NCBI GenBank assembly: GCA_937898625.1
Contig: CALEJF010000003.1
Location: 62,001-126,000, forward strand
DNA from: an uncultured Clostridia bacterium
Lineage (GTDB): Bacteria; Bacillota; Clostridia; Oscillospirales; Acutalibacteraceae
Length of the DNA: 64,000 nt
Reading direction: 5' to 3'
In this document: piece by piece, positions 1 through 8,541 of the stretch
How the letters are laid out: every line of letters starts with the position of its first letter
Position numbering within the stretch: position 1 is the stretch's first letter
Program-made: the position numbers and the translations under genes
Notes under the pieces: generated by a model
The model's database searches: none
Seen by the model: the letters and a program-made list of their open reading frames with translations, nothing else
Told to the model about the DNA's origin: nothing

Positions 1-596
1 GAACTTTTGTGTCATACGGTGGTGCGGAAACTTATTCTGATGAAATGCTTGAAAAAATCTATAATTCTCTTAAAGGTGCAAAGGTTGTTGCTATGCAGGA
101 AAAACTTATTCCTGTTTACAAGCAACTAAAAAAAGAAGGCACAATATTAGTTCTTGATACAGGTTATAGTGATGATATGTCCTTTGAAAAACATAAGGAA
201 TTAATTGAAATCGCAGACTATTACACACCAAATATTGATGAAACTGAAAAACTGACAGGCACAAAGGATTATAAAGAAGCCCTTAGAATTTTAGGTGAAC
301 ACTTTGAGAAACCAATTGTAAAACTTGGTAAATACGGTTGTGCAGGTTTTGATGGTGAATATTTTGTGGTAGATAATATTGATGATTTCAAGTGCGTTGA
401 TGCAACAGGTGCAGGGGATGCATTTCTTTCAGGATTTATCTACGGATTATACAATGACTTTGATTTCAGAAAATGTATTTTAGCAGGCAACATAACGGGT
501 GGTAAATGTGTTACAGGGATAGGTTGTTTGACAGAATATGCGGACGGGGTAGAACTTACAGAATACCTTAAAAAGTATGAGTATTTAATCAGGTGA
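1..596 (+). CDS. PfkB-family carbohydrate kinase, 5'-truncated by the window edge
   Basis: C-terminal part (about 198 residues) of a ribokinase/PfkB-fold sugar kinase; the frame stays open to base 3, so the true start lies outside the window. The signature DATGAGDAF, which holds the catalytic Asp and the anion hole, is visible around base 400, preceded by NIDETEKLTG typical of the family. A fructoselysine-6-kinase or fructokinase-like role is possible, but the substrate cannot be read from this fragment. The stop is 4 bases before the MATE gene, whose AGGTG ribosome site lies in the last codons of this gene, so the two are probably translationally coupled. Confidence 0.85.
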   Translation, partial: TFVSYGGAETYSDEMLEKIYNSLKGAKVVAMQEKLIPVYKQLKKEGTILVLDTGYSDDMSFEKHKELIEIADYYTPNIDETEKLTGTKDYKEALRILGEHFEKPIVKLGKYGCAGFDGEYFVVDNIDDFKCVDATGAGDAFLSGFIYGLYNDFDFRKCILAGNITGGKCVTGIGCLTEYADGVELTEYLKKYEYLIR

Positions 597-600
597 AAAA

Positions 601-1974
601 ATGAACAACAAACAAGATATATCACAACAAATGGCGACTGCGCCAATATGGAAATTAATATTCAAATTGAGTATTCCTGCAATTCTTGCACAGATTGTAA
701 ATCTTCTTTACAATGTTGTTGACAGAATTTACATAGGGCATATGGCAGAAGTGGGAACGGCGGCACTTACAGGGGTCGGACTTTGTGTGCCAGTAATCAC
801 ACTCATTTCTGCATTTACAATGCTTGTAGCCCAGGGAGGAGCGCCTCGTGCAGCAATTGAAATGGGTAAAGGGGACATCAAAAAAGCAGAGAAAATCCTT
901 GGCAACTGTTTTGCTTTGCTTGTTTTCTTTGCAATAATTCTAACTACTGCGTTTTCAGTTTTTGGTGAAAAACTTTTAATGTTTTTCGGCGCAAGTGAGG
1001 ATACAATTATATATGCTTTACCTTATATGCGGATTTATGTTGCGGGTTCAATATTTGTTATGATTAGCCTTGGTCTAAATATGTTTATAACAACACAGGG
1101 CTTTACAAAAATTAGTATGGCAACGGTACTTATAGGTGCAATTTGTAATATTATTCTTGACCCTATATTCATTTTTGCATTTGATATGGGAGTTGCAGGT
1201 GCTGCTATTGCTACAATTATTTCACAAGCTGTTTCAGCAGTATGGGTACTTGTTTTCCTTTTAGGAAAGCAAACAAAACTTAAAATCAAGAAAGAGAATT
1301 TATTACCAAAGGCAAGAATTCTTCTTCCCGTATTGGCACTTGGTATTTCACCGTTTATAATGAATGCAACGGAAGCGGTTATAAACATTTCTTTTAATTC
1401 TTCTTTGCAAAAATATGGTGGGGATATTGCCGTTGGCGCTATGACCATCTGCACAACGGTTTTCCAGATGGCTTGGGTGCCTGCACAAGGTATAGGTCAG
1501 GGCGCGCAACCGATTATCAGTTATAACTATGGTGCAAAAAATGCAGACAGAGTGAAACAAGCTTTTAAAGCCTTTCTCATTATCTGTTTCACCTATGTTT
1601 TCGTGTTTGGTGCATTAATAGAATTGTTCCCGCAATTCTTTATAGGAATTTTTAATGATAATCCCGACCTGGTGGATACTGCCACTTGGACAATTCGTCT
1701 TTACGGATGTGCTATGACATTCTTTGGTATCCAAATGGCAATTCAGCAGACTTTTATAGCACTAGGCAAAGCGAAAGCATCTTTGTTTATTGCTTGTCTT
1801 CGTAAAGTAGTATTACTTGTTCCTCTTATTTATATTTTACCTAATTTCTTTGAGAATAAAGTTTTTGCAGTATTCCTTGCAGAGCCTGTTTCGGATGCGA
1901 TTTCAATAATTACAGCATCAATTGTGTTCTTCTTTGTGTTCAGAAAAGAAATTAAACAGATGAGGGCAGAATAA
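601..1974 (+). CDS. MATE-family multidrug/Na+ (H+) antiporter
   Basis: A 457-residue integral membrane protein with about 12 hydrophobic segments in two related halves, the usual size and layout of MATE efflux pumps (NorM/DinF/MepA type). Family-like stretches include PAILAQIVNLLYNVVDRIYIG near the N-terminus, QGAQPIISYNYGAKN at the start of the second half, and IILDPIFIF. It is expected to export drugs or metabolites across the cytoplasmic membrane using an ion gradient; the substrate is unknown. ATG at 601 is set by AGGTG at 591-595. It follows the kinase fragment by 4 bases, so it is probably the last gene of that operon. A second, distant MATE gene lies at 31222. Confidence 0.9.
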   Translation: MNNKQDISQQMATAPIWKLIFKLSIPAILAQIVNLLYNVVDRIYIGHMAEVGTAALTGVGLCVPVITLISAFTMLVAQGGAPRAAIEMGKGDIKKAEKILGNCFALLVFFAIILTTAFSVFGEKLLMFFGASEDTIIYALPYMRIYVAGSIFVMISLGLNMFITTQGFTKISMATVLIGAICNIILDPIFIFAFDMGVAGAAIATIISQAVSAVWVLVFLLGKQTKLKIKKENLLPKARILLPVLALGISPFIMNATEAVINISFNSSLQKYGGDIAVGAMTICTTVFQMAWVPAQGIGQGAQPIISYNYGAKNADRVKQAFKAFLIICFTYVFVFGALIELFPQFFIGIFNDNPDLVDTATWTIRLYGCAMTFFGIQMAIQQTFIALGKAKASLFIACLRKVVLLVPLIYILPNFFENKVFAVFLAEPVSDAISIITASIVFFFVFRKEIKQMRAE

Positions 1975-1994
1975 AAAATACTGTACAAAAATAA

Positions 1995-2022
1995 TTGTTT
2001 ATGATAATATTATTTATATACA
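1995..2022 (+). promoter_or_regulatory. possible sigma-A promoter for the FGGY kinase
   Basis: TTGTTT (1995-2000) and TATACA (2017-2022) are separated by 16 bases, ahead of the kinase ribosome site. The match is imperfect and the region is very AT-rich, so this is tentative. Confidence 0.35.
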
Positions 2023-2049
2023 ACTTTTAAGTTGAAGGAGAAAAAGAAA

Positions 2050-3663
2050 ATGGAAAAAGAAATTTATGCTCTTGCGTTTGACATTGGTACAACCGGTGTT
2101 AAAACTTGCTTGTTTAAAATAGGCAAGACAATTGAACTTATTTCAGCAGCAAGTGAGGGTTATAAACTTTATATTATGCCTAATGGCGGTGCTGAGCAGG
2201 ACCCTGATGAGTGGTGGGGTGCAATGTGCTCAACATCAAAGAAGGTTATTGCAGAATCAGGCATTGACCCTAAAGAGATTTACGGTATTTCATTCTGCTC
2301 ACAGATGCAGGGCTTGGTACTTGTTGATAAAGACGGTAATCATGTTCGCCGTGCATTCAGCTATATGGACCAGAGAGCAACTGAAGAACTTAAAAAAGGT
2401 ATTGCTTATGGTCCGCAGATTGCAGGTGCAAATATCCTTAAACTTCTTCCATCACTTGCAATTACAGGTGCAGTTGCAGCAAGTGTTAAGGACCCTGTTT
2501 GGAAATATAAGTGGACAGAGGCTCACGAGCCGGAAAACTTCAAGAGAGTACATAAATGGCTTGATGTTAAAGAGTATCTTATCTGCCGTATGACAGGCGA
2601 ATTTGTTATGACAAAGGACTCTGCTTTCGGTGCTTTGCTTTATGATATTAATAAAAAATGTTGGAGTCCTACAATTTGTAAGCTTTTAGGTGTTAATATG
2701 GACCACCTTGCAAGGATTGCTGACTGTACGGAAAAAATCGGTGTTCTCCGTGAAAAACAGGCAGAAGAACTTGGCCTTGTTCCCGGAATCGCTGTTTTCG
2801 GCGGTGGCGGTGACGCTACTCTTATCGGTGTTGGTGCAGGTGCAACGGGACTTGGTGATACACATATTTATCAAGGTACATCAGGTTGGGTTTCAACAGT
2901 TGTTGATAAGAGTATTGTTGATGCAAGTGCTATGATTGCTGCCGTTGTTGGTGCTGCTGATGGTATTTATAACTACTTTGCAGAACTTGAAACAGCGGGT
3001 AAGTGCGTTGAGTGGGTTAAAGACCATTTGGCACTTGACGAAATCGACGTTTACCTTGATAAACAACATGATTTTAAACTTAAAAATGCAGATATGGAAG
3101 TTGTTTACACAAATCTCTATGACTATATGATGGCTGTTGTTGATTCAATTCCTGCAGGTAGTGGCGGAGTAATCTTTACACCTTGGCTCCATGGTAACCG
3201 TTGTCCTTTCGAAGACCCTAACTCAAGAGGAATGTTCTTCAACATCAGTCTTGACACAGGCAAAACTGAACTTATCAGAGCAGTTGTAGAAGGCGTTTGC
3301 TTCCATCTTCGTTGGTTTATTGAAACGCAGGACAAGAAGATTAAGACATCAAATACAATTCGTTTTGTGGGTGGCGGTGCTCTGTCGTCAGTTACAAGTC
3401 AGATTCTTGCTGACTGTACGGGCAGAGTAATTGAAACTGTTGCAAGCCCTCAAAATGTTGGTGCTGTGGGTGCTGCCGTGCTTATTGCGGTTAATGCAGG
3501 TATTATCCCAAATGTAGGTGAGGCAAAGAAACTTATTCCTGCTGTAAACACATATATTCCAAATAAGGAAAACAAGGCTGTTTACGACAAGAATTTTGAA
3601 GTTTTCAAGAAACTTTACAAGGCAAACAAAGATAATTTTGAGGCACTTAATGCTGTAAAATAA
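2050..3663 (+). CDS. FGGY-family carbohydrate kinase (xylulokinase-like)
   Basis: A 537-residue sugar kinase of the FGGY family, which phosphorylates pentuloses, glycerol or related polyols with ATP. The N-terminal phosphate loop FDIGTTGVKTCLF and the second-domain phosphate/adenosine motifs (FGGGGDATLIGVG and FVGGGALSS) are present, and EQDPDEWW with QMQGLVLVD is closest to xylulose kinases. The start is ATG 2050, 9 bases after AAGGAG (2035-2040); an in-frame TTG at 2032 overlaps that site and was rejected. It is a single gene with its own terminator. Xylulokinase is the best guess, but FGGY specificity is hard to predict from sequence. Confidence 0.85.
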   Translation: MEKEIYALAFDIGTTGVKTCLFKIGKTIELISAASEGYKLYIMPNGGAEQDPDEWWGAMCSTSKKVIAESGIDPKEIYGISFCSQMQGLVLVDKDGNHVRRAFSYMDQRATEELKKGIAYGPQIAGANILKLLPSLAITGAVAASVKDPVWKYKWTEAHEPENFKRVHKWLDVKEYLICRMTGEFVMTKDSAFGALLYDINKKCWSPTICKLLGVNMDHLARIADCTEKIGVLREKQAEELGLVPGIAVFGGGGDATLIGVGAGATGLGDTHIYQGTSGWVSTVVDKSIVDASAMIAAVVGAADGIYNYFAELETAGKCVEWVKDHLALDEIDVYLDKQHDFKLKNADMEVVYTNLYDYMMAVVDSIPAGSGGVIFTPWLHGNRCPFEDPNSRGMFFNISLDTGKTELIRAVVEGVCFHLRWFIETQDKKIKTSNTIRFVGGGALSSVTSQILADCTGRVIETVASPQNVGAVGAAVLIAVNAGIIPNVGEAKKLIPAVNTYIPNKENKAVYDKNFEVFKKLYKANKDNFEALNAVK

Positions 3664-3666
3664 CAA

Positions 3667-3704
3667 AATAGTGGGGGTGGAAATTTCTGCCCCCTATTTT
3701 TTTG
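3667..3704 (+). terminator. Rho-independent terminator of the FGGY kinase
   Basis: AAATAG-T-GGGGG pairs with CCCCCTATTT, giving an 11-bp stem with one bulge, followed by a run of seven T. Confidence 0.85.
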
Positions 3705-3733
3705 TTGCAATAAACTTGTAAAGAATGTATAAT
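3705..3733 (+). promoter_or_regulatory. sigma-A promoter for the repeat-bearing membrane protein
   Basis: TTGCAA (3705-3710), a 17-base spacer and a perfect TATAAT (3728-3733). The -35 box abuts the preceding terminator. Confidence 0.8.
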
Positions 3734-3762
3734 ATAGGCATATATTCCGCGGAGGTGCTATT

Positions 3763-5604
3763 TTGGATAAAAAGAAATCACTCTTTGAAAAATATAAAAC
3801 TGTAAAAGGCGATGGTGCAGAGGCTGAAAACCAGGAAACCCAAGAGCCTGTTATTGAAGAAAAGCAAGACGAAGATATACCTTTGGCTGTTGAAGAAAAT
3901 GTTTTAGATGAACAAGACCAAGAAATATCCTTTTTGTCTGATGAGCAGGAAGAAGTTCCTACAACAGAAGAAGACTTGTCAGGGCAACTTTTTGAATATA
4001 AGTTTAAGGATAACGAAGAAATCGATGAAATTGTAAATGGTATTCTTGAAAGAGAAGAGCCTATTCAAAGTGCAACAATACCCTTAATGGTTGCACCTTT
4101 GGTTGCTGAAGAAAAAAAGATTGAAGAACCCAAGATTGAGGAACCCAAAATTGAGGAACCCAAAACTGAAGAGGTTAATGTTGAAGAGGTGAAGGCTGAA
4201 GAACCGGAACCTGAAGAAAAACAAAAAAAAGAGAAGAAGGTTAAGGCACCTAAAGAGAAAAAGGTTAAAGAGCCAAAACCTCCAAAGGAGAAAAAAGAAA
4301 AAGGCGAGTTGGCAGAACCTATAACAAAAAAAGACTATGTTACACTTACTTTGGCATTGGTAGCGGTTGTTCTCGCTCTTGCCTTTGTTCTTGTGAAATA
4401 TATCCCGAGAAACGACAGCCCCACGGTTGATAGCGAACAAACAACAGTAGCGGAGCAACAACTTGCAAATATTCAGGTTTCCCGTGAAGGCTCATTGAGA
4501 AACTATGTTCAGTCTGACATACCTGATGTTTTTTACAAATTCTCTTCAGATTACAGTTTGCAGTATTATCAATACAGAGATAATCAGATGGTACCGGTTA
4601 AGTCAACAGGAACACTTAATGCATCAGTTAACTTTGGACCGGCAACACTGCCTTTGAAGATAGATTATGTTAAAGTAGGGGATAAGGTTTTTGGTGTGGG
4701 ATTATTCCGTCCTGACCAGCATCAAAATGTTAATCTCTTTAACATTCAGCTTATTATGTTTAAACTTACAAATCTTCCAAAGGGATTTGGTTCGGCTGGC
4801 GAAGCACTTCTTTTAGGAAAGGTTACTTCTGCTGCAGAACTTGAAAAAGAATATGACAGATGGACTGAAAGCTATACTGTTAACCTTACTTCAGGAAAAT
4901 GCTCAAGGTTTTTAAGTGTTGCAAGTAGAGAAATTGACCCTACTACAGGTGCGTATGTGGAGGATTTCTGCATATTGACCAAAGAGGGATATAATTCTAC
5001 AAGCGGAAAAGTTCCGTTCATAACGGGAAGAAATTATGACAGAGGAACCGGCAAGGATGATATTTTTATCAAAAACTCAAACAAGGAAGGCATATATGTA
5101 AGTGGTATTGCTAACAAGTTGATGCTTGTTGATGGTGATGCTGTAATTTATATGAGGTATAATAATACAGGCTTCAATGTTTATCGTTTTGCTAATGGTA
5201 AAGAAACTGTGGTATTCCAGTTTACAGGTTCAACCAACAGATGTGTTTTTGCCGACGAGTATATTCTTGATAAAGAAAAGGGAACTTTATATAATTTGAA
5301 AACAGGTAAGGAAACCTTGCTTGTGGGATATAAAATGACTTCTCCGGAGATTATGAAAGTAAGTCCTGACGGTAAATATCTTGTAGTTATGGGACTTATG
5401 GATAATGTTATGGACTATCAGGTGCATATATACGACCTTCAAACAGGGGAATATGCAAAGTATCTTGAAAACAACTATTCAAATGTAAATAATCTTTCAA
5501 AGAATCTATGCTTTATAAATAATAATACGGTTATGTATATGTTGGCAGACCCTAACAGGGGTAGAGAATGTGTAATTCTTGATTTGTCAAAAGCGTTTGA
5601 ATAA
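3763..5604 (+). CDS. acidic/lysine-rich repeat membrane protein with a large extracellular domain, function unknown
   Basis: 613 residues starting at TTG 3763, set by GGAGGTG at 3751-3757. Residues 1-110 are strongly acidic (E, D, Q rich). Residues about 119-135 are pentapeptide repeats IEEPK, encoded by exact 15-base DNA units, and about 145-185 are a K/E/P-rich linker. One transmembrane helix follows near residues 195-217, then an extracellular domain of nearly 400 residues. That domain has recurring short beta-strand patterns such as VSPDGKYLVVMG and DYQVHIYDLQTGEY, which suggest a beta-propeller or DPP6-like fold. No enzyme motif was recognised. It is probably a type II membrane-anchored envelope protein; it stands alone with its own promoter and terminator. 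Confidence 0.75.
   Translation: MDKKKSLFEKYKTVKGDGAEAENQETQEPVIEEKQDEDIPLAVEENVLDEQDQEISFLSDEQEEVPTTEEDLSGQLFEYKFKDNEEIDEIVNGILEREEPIQSATIPLMVAPLVAEEKKIEEPKIEEPKIEEPKTEEVNVEEVKAEEPEPEEKQKKEKKVKAPKEKKVKEPKPPKEKKEKGELAEPITKKDYVTLTLALVAVVLALAFVLVKYIPRNDSPTVDSEQTTVAEQQLANIQVSREGSLRNYVQSDIPDVFYKFSSDYSLQYYQYRDNQMVPVKSTGTLNASVNFGPATLPLKIDYVKVGDKVFGVGLFRPDQHQNVNLFNIQLIMFKLTNLPKGFGSAGEALLLGKVTSAAELEKEYDRWTESYTVNLTSGKCSRFLSVASREIDPTTGAYVEDFCILTKEGYNSTSGKVPFITGRNYDRGTGKDDIFIKNSNKEGIYVSGIANKLMLVDGDAVIYMRYNNTGFNVYRFANGKETVVFQFTGSTNRCVFADEYILDKEKGTLYNLKTGKETLLVGYKMTSPEIMKVSPDGKYLVVMGLMDNVMDYQVHIYDLQTGEYAKYLENNYSNVNNLSKNLCFINNNTVMYMLADPNRGRECVILDLSKAFE
4119..4178 (+). repeat. in-frame 15-bp tandem repeat encoding IEEPK units
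   Basis: Three near-identical 15-base units (4119-4133, 4134-4148, 4149-4163) read GATTGAGGAACCCAA with one or two changes each; a degenerate fourth unit follows. They encode (I/T)EEPK repeats in the cytoplasmic linker and are prone to length change by slippage. Confidence 0.85.
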
Positions 5605-5607
5605 AGT

Positions 5608-5652
5608 GATAAGCAGAGTCTGAAATTGTTTCAGAACTCTGCTTATTTTGTT
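5608..5652 (+). terminator. Rho-independent terminator
   Basis: ATAAGCAGAGT-CTGAAA pairs with TTTCAGA-ACTCTGCTTAT, a stem of about 17 bp with a one-base bulge, followed by TTTTGTTATAT, right after the repeat-protein gene. Confidence 0.85.
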
Positions 5653-5751
5653 ATATATTGGTTTTTGTTGTCTATTTTTGACTTAATATATTCGTAAATA
5701 CGCACAGCATTTGTTGAAAATGTAAAAAATCAAAAAAAGTGAAAAAAATAC

Positions 5752-5780
5752 TTGCATTTTTAGTTTTCTTCTGTTAGAAT
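5752..5780 (+). promoter_or_regulatory. sigma-A promoter for the 5S rRNA gene
   Basis: TTGCAT (5752-5757), 17-base spacer and TAGAAT (5775-5780), about 35 bases before the 5S 5' end. This shows that the gene can be expressed independently of any rrn operon. Confidence 0.75.
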
Positions 5781-5814
5781 ATCTCTTGCGTTCACGAGAT
5801 AAAGTGTTTCGTGA

Positions 5815-5930
<116 letters not shown>

Positions 5931-5934
5931 TAAA

Positions 5935-5974
5935 GAAAAAACGTCTGTCCAGTAGGATGGGCGTTTTCTTTTTT
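5935..5974 (+). terminator. terminator of the 5S rRNA gene
   Basis: AAAACGTCTGTCC and GGATGGGCGTTTT pair around an AGTA loop, followed by CTTTTTT. Confidence 0.85.
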
Positions 5975-5993
5975 GAAAAAAATATGAAATTTC

Positions 5994-6023
5994 AACTGCG
6001 GGTATTGTATAATATCTGCAGTT
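5994..6023 (+). promoter_or_regulatory. 30-bp imperfect palindrome over the mreB -35 region (possible operator)
   Basis: AACTGCGGGTATT and AATATCTGCAGTT are inverted copies (10 of 13 positions match) around a four-base centre. The palindrome covers the -35 box and part of the spacer of the mreB promoter and lies upstream of the expected transcript start, so it would act as DNA, not as an RNA hairpin. No regulator is identified. Confidence 0.35.
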
Positions 6024-6033
6024 TTGTTATAAT
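6005..6033 (+). promoter_or_regulatory. sigma-A promoter of the mreBCD-PBP2 operon
   Basis: TTGTAT (6005-6010), 17-base spacer, perfect TATAAT (6028-6033). The expected start is near 6040, giving a leader of about 44 nt before mreB. Confidence 0.8.
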
Positions 6034-6083
6034 AAAATAGATTATCTATGATTTATTATTGCATATAAATAGGAGATGTTGAA

Positions 6084-7073
6084 ATGTTATTCGCACAAGA
6101 TGTCGGTATCGACTTGGGAACAGCCAATACAATAGTATATCTTAAAGGAAAAGGAATCGTCCTTCGTGAGCCATCAGTAGTGGCAGTTAACGAAAAAGCT
6201 GACCCACCTTCAGTTGTTGCTGTGGGAAATGAAGCAAAGGAAATGATAGGAAGAACACCGGGGTCAATTACAGCAGTTAAGCCATTGAAAGATGGTGTTA
6301 TTATCAATTCTGAAATAACTTCTGATATGCTTAAAGTTTTTATTAAAAAAGTATTGAACCGTTCACCTTTTGCAAGAGCAAGAGTCCTTATCTGCGTTCC
6401 GTCAGGCATTACAGAGGTTGAAAGAAAAGCTGTTCACGATGCAGCAAGGGATGCAGGTGCAAAATATGCTTCCCTTATTCACAAGCCATTGGCTGCAGCA
6501 ATTGGTGTAGGCTTGCCTGTTACTGAGGCTGTGGGAAGTATGATTGTCGATATAGGCGGAGGAACAACGGAAGTTGCTGTTGTTTCTTATCGTGATATTG
6601 TTACTGCAAAATCTTGTCGTGTTGCAGGTGATGATTTTGATGAGGCAATTATTGAGTACATACGCAAAAAACACAATGTACTTATTGGCGAAAGAACAGC
6701 AGAGGAGATTAAAATCAAAATCGGCTCTGCAATGAGTTATGATGGTGAAGGTGCTATGGATGTTCGAGGTAGAGACCTTTTGAATGGTCTGCCAAGGAAT
6801 GTTGAAATTACATCTGAAGATGTAAGAGAAGCATTGTCCGAGCCTATTTCGCAAATTCTTGCAGCAGTTCGCTCAACACTTGAAAAAACACCACCGGAAT
6901 TACTTGCAGATATTGTTGATAATGGTATTATGCTTACTGGTGGCGGAGCATTACTCCGAGAGATAGATAAGCTTATTTCAAAGGAAACAAAAATTCCTGT
7001 TCATGTTGCCGTTGACCCAATGGATTGTGTTGCAGCAGGTATGGGCGTATGTCTTGAAAAGGGCAATATATAG
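6084..7073 (+). CDS. mreB: rod-shape determining protein MreB (actin homologue)
   Basis: 329 residues, normal for MreB. It forms membrane-bound actin-like filaments that guide the lateral-wall synthesis machinery. Visible actin-fold motifs are phosphate-1 DVGIDLGTANTIVYLKGKG, connect-1/phosphate-2 around SMIVDIGGGTTEVAVVS, and the adenosine motif MLTGGGALL near the C-terminus. ATG 6084 follows AGGAGATGTTGAA. The short hydrophobic N-terminus (MLFAQD) is the usual membrane-binding start. It is the first gene of an mreB-mreC-mreD-PBP2 operon, which fixes its role; Mbl/MreBH paralogues are less likely given mreC and mreD downstream. Confidence 0.95.
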   Translation: MLFAQDVGIDLGTANTIVYLKGKGIVLREPSVVAVNEKADPPSVVAVGNEAKEMIGRTPGSITAVKPLKDGVIINSEITSDMLKVFIKKVLNRSPFARARVLICVPSGITEVERKAVHDAARDAGAKYASLIHKPLAAAIGVGLPVTEAVGSMIVDIGGGTTEVAVVSYRDIVTAKSCRVAGDDFDEAIIEYIRKKHNVLIGERTAEEIKIKIGSAMSYDGEGAMDVRGRDLLNGLPRNVEITSEDVREALSEPISQILAAVRSTLEKTPPELLADIVDNGIMLTGGGALLREIDKLISKETKIPVHVAVDPMDCVAAGMGVCLEKGNI

Positions 7074-7139
7074 TAAACTCGTTTACGAATTTATTAGCAG
7101 TTACATTATTTCAGAATTAATTTGGAGAAAAATTAAACT

Positions 7140-7976
7140 ATGAACAATTTCTTTAAAGGCACAACATTTAAAGTTCTGATAACAGTTGCAATAGTACTTT
7201 TGTTAGCGTCCATTTTAGCAACGGTTACTGCCACATCAACATCGCCGTTGACAAGTGTTGTCAGTGTAATTACAACTCCACTGCAAAACGCTGCATCATA
7301 TTTTTCGGCAAAGTTTGATAACCTGACAGGTGGTTTCATATCTTCAAAATCCTATCAAGACAGAGTAGCAGAGCTTGAGGAACAAGTTGCAGAATATCAG
7401 AAACAGCTTGTTGACTACGAAAAAACAAAAAAACAGCTTGCAACATACGAGGAGTTTCTTGATGTCCGTGAAAAGAATCCTGATTACAAATGGGTTCATG
7501 CCACAGTAATAGGCAGGGACTCCGCAGAGCTTTTTGGTTCATTCACTATTGACCAAGGCTCTAAACACGGTGTAAAGGTTAATGACGCAGTTATTTCAGG
7601 TGAATATCTCATTGGTGTTGTAACAGAGGTCAGCCCTACATCGTCTGTAGTTCGTTCGGTTTTTGACCCATCTGTTAATATTGCTGCCTATGAAATCAGA
7701 ACGGGTGAGTTAGGTTATGTTTCCGCTGATTATAAACTTTCTGTTTCAGGGAATTGCAAGCTTGCAGGACTTGAAACAGAAACAGCGATTTCCCAGGGTG
7801 GTATTGTGTGCACATCGGGAACAGGCGGAATTTTCCCGAAAGACCTGATTATAGGCACTGTGGAAGCTGTTGAAAAGAGTGAAACGGACCTTTCGGCATA
7901 TGCTGTGATTGAACCAACTATCAATTCAAAAGAAATCCACGACTGCTTTGTTATTACATCCTTTGAGGAAGAATAA
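7140..7976 (+). CDS. mreC: rod-shape determining protein MreC
   Basis: 278 residues. One N-terminal transmembrane helix (about residues 10-30) is followed by a coiled coil (about 70-112: LEEQVAEYQKQLVDYEKTKK) and two beta-barrel domains, containing ATVIGRDSAELFGSFTIDQG and GVKVNDAVISGEYLIGVV. This is the standard MreC layout. The protein lies outside the membrane and scaffolds MreB, MreD and PBP2 in the elongasome. It starts 66 bases after mreB with GGAG upstream and ends 5 bases before mreD. Confidence 0.93.
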   Translation: MNNFFKGTTFKVLITVAIVLLLASILATVTATSTSPLTSVVSVITTPLQNAASYFSAKFDNLTGGFISSKSYQDRVAELEEQVAEYQKQLVDYEKTKKQLATYEEFLDVREKNPDYKWVHATVIGRDSAELFGSFTIDQGSKHGVKVNDAVISGEYLIGVVTEVSPTSSVVRSVFDPSVNIAAYEIRTGELGYVSADYKLSVSGNCKLAGLETETAISQGGIVCTSGTGGIFPKDLIIGTVEAVEKSETDLSAYAVIEPTINSKEIHDCFVITSFEEE

Positions 7977-7981
7977 GAATT

Positions 7982-8509
7982 ATGACAGTTCAGACAAAAA
8001 TAAAAACAAAGCGATATTTAGTTTATACATTAATAGTTCTTATAGCTCATTTATTACAGAATACTGTCAGTATTTTCCCGTCCATAGCATCTGTAAAACC
8101 AATTTTGCTTATTTCAGTTGCTGTTTGTATTTCGATGTTTGAGGGCGAATTGGTTGGTGCTTGTGCAGGGTTTATAGCAGGAGCATTGTGGGATACGGTT
8201 ACAGTAACAGCGGATGGATATAATGCGTTCTACCTTATGGTGGTATGTGCTGCCTGTGGTGTGTTGTTGAGAATTTTAATGAGAAACAATATCGTTACCT
8301 ATACAATTATGAATACGGGAATAACCCTTATTTATGTAATTTCATATGTTCTGTTTTTTATTGCTGCAAGAGGAATAGACGGGGCTGGTATGATGTTTTT
8401 GAGATATTATATCCCAATGACTCTATACTCTTTATCACTTACCCCTTTATGGTATATTCTTATAAGAGCAGTTTACAGAAAATTCTCCTTTGATTATACA
8501 GAATATTAA
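7982..8509 (+). CDS. mreD: rod-shape determining protein MreD
   Basis: 175 residues with five or six hydrophobic segments and little soluble sequence, as in MreD. The conserved N-terminal pattern LIAHLLQNTVSIFPSI is visible. It is the integral-membrane partner of MreC in the elongasome. Identification rests on size, topology and its position between mreC and PBP2. Confidence 0.88.
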   Translation: MTVQTKIKTKRYLVYTLIVLIAHLLQNTVSIFPSIASVKPILLISVAVCISMFEGELVGACAGFIAGALWDTVTVTADGYNAFYLMVVCAACGVLLRILMRNNIVTYTIMNTGITLIYVISYVLFFIAARGIDGAGMMFLRYYIPMTLYSLSLTPLWYILIRAVYRKFSFDYTEY

Positions 8510-8541
8510 TTGGCGATATAAAGAAAGGAAGGTGAAAAAAA

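Noticed and set aside
4084..4461. 125-codon minus-strand open frame rich in Phe/Leu
   Set aside because: It is the antisense shadow of the E/K-rich repeat region of the gene at 3763; the odd composition follows from the complementary codons and there is no ribosome site.
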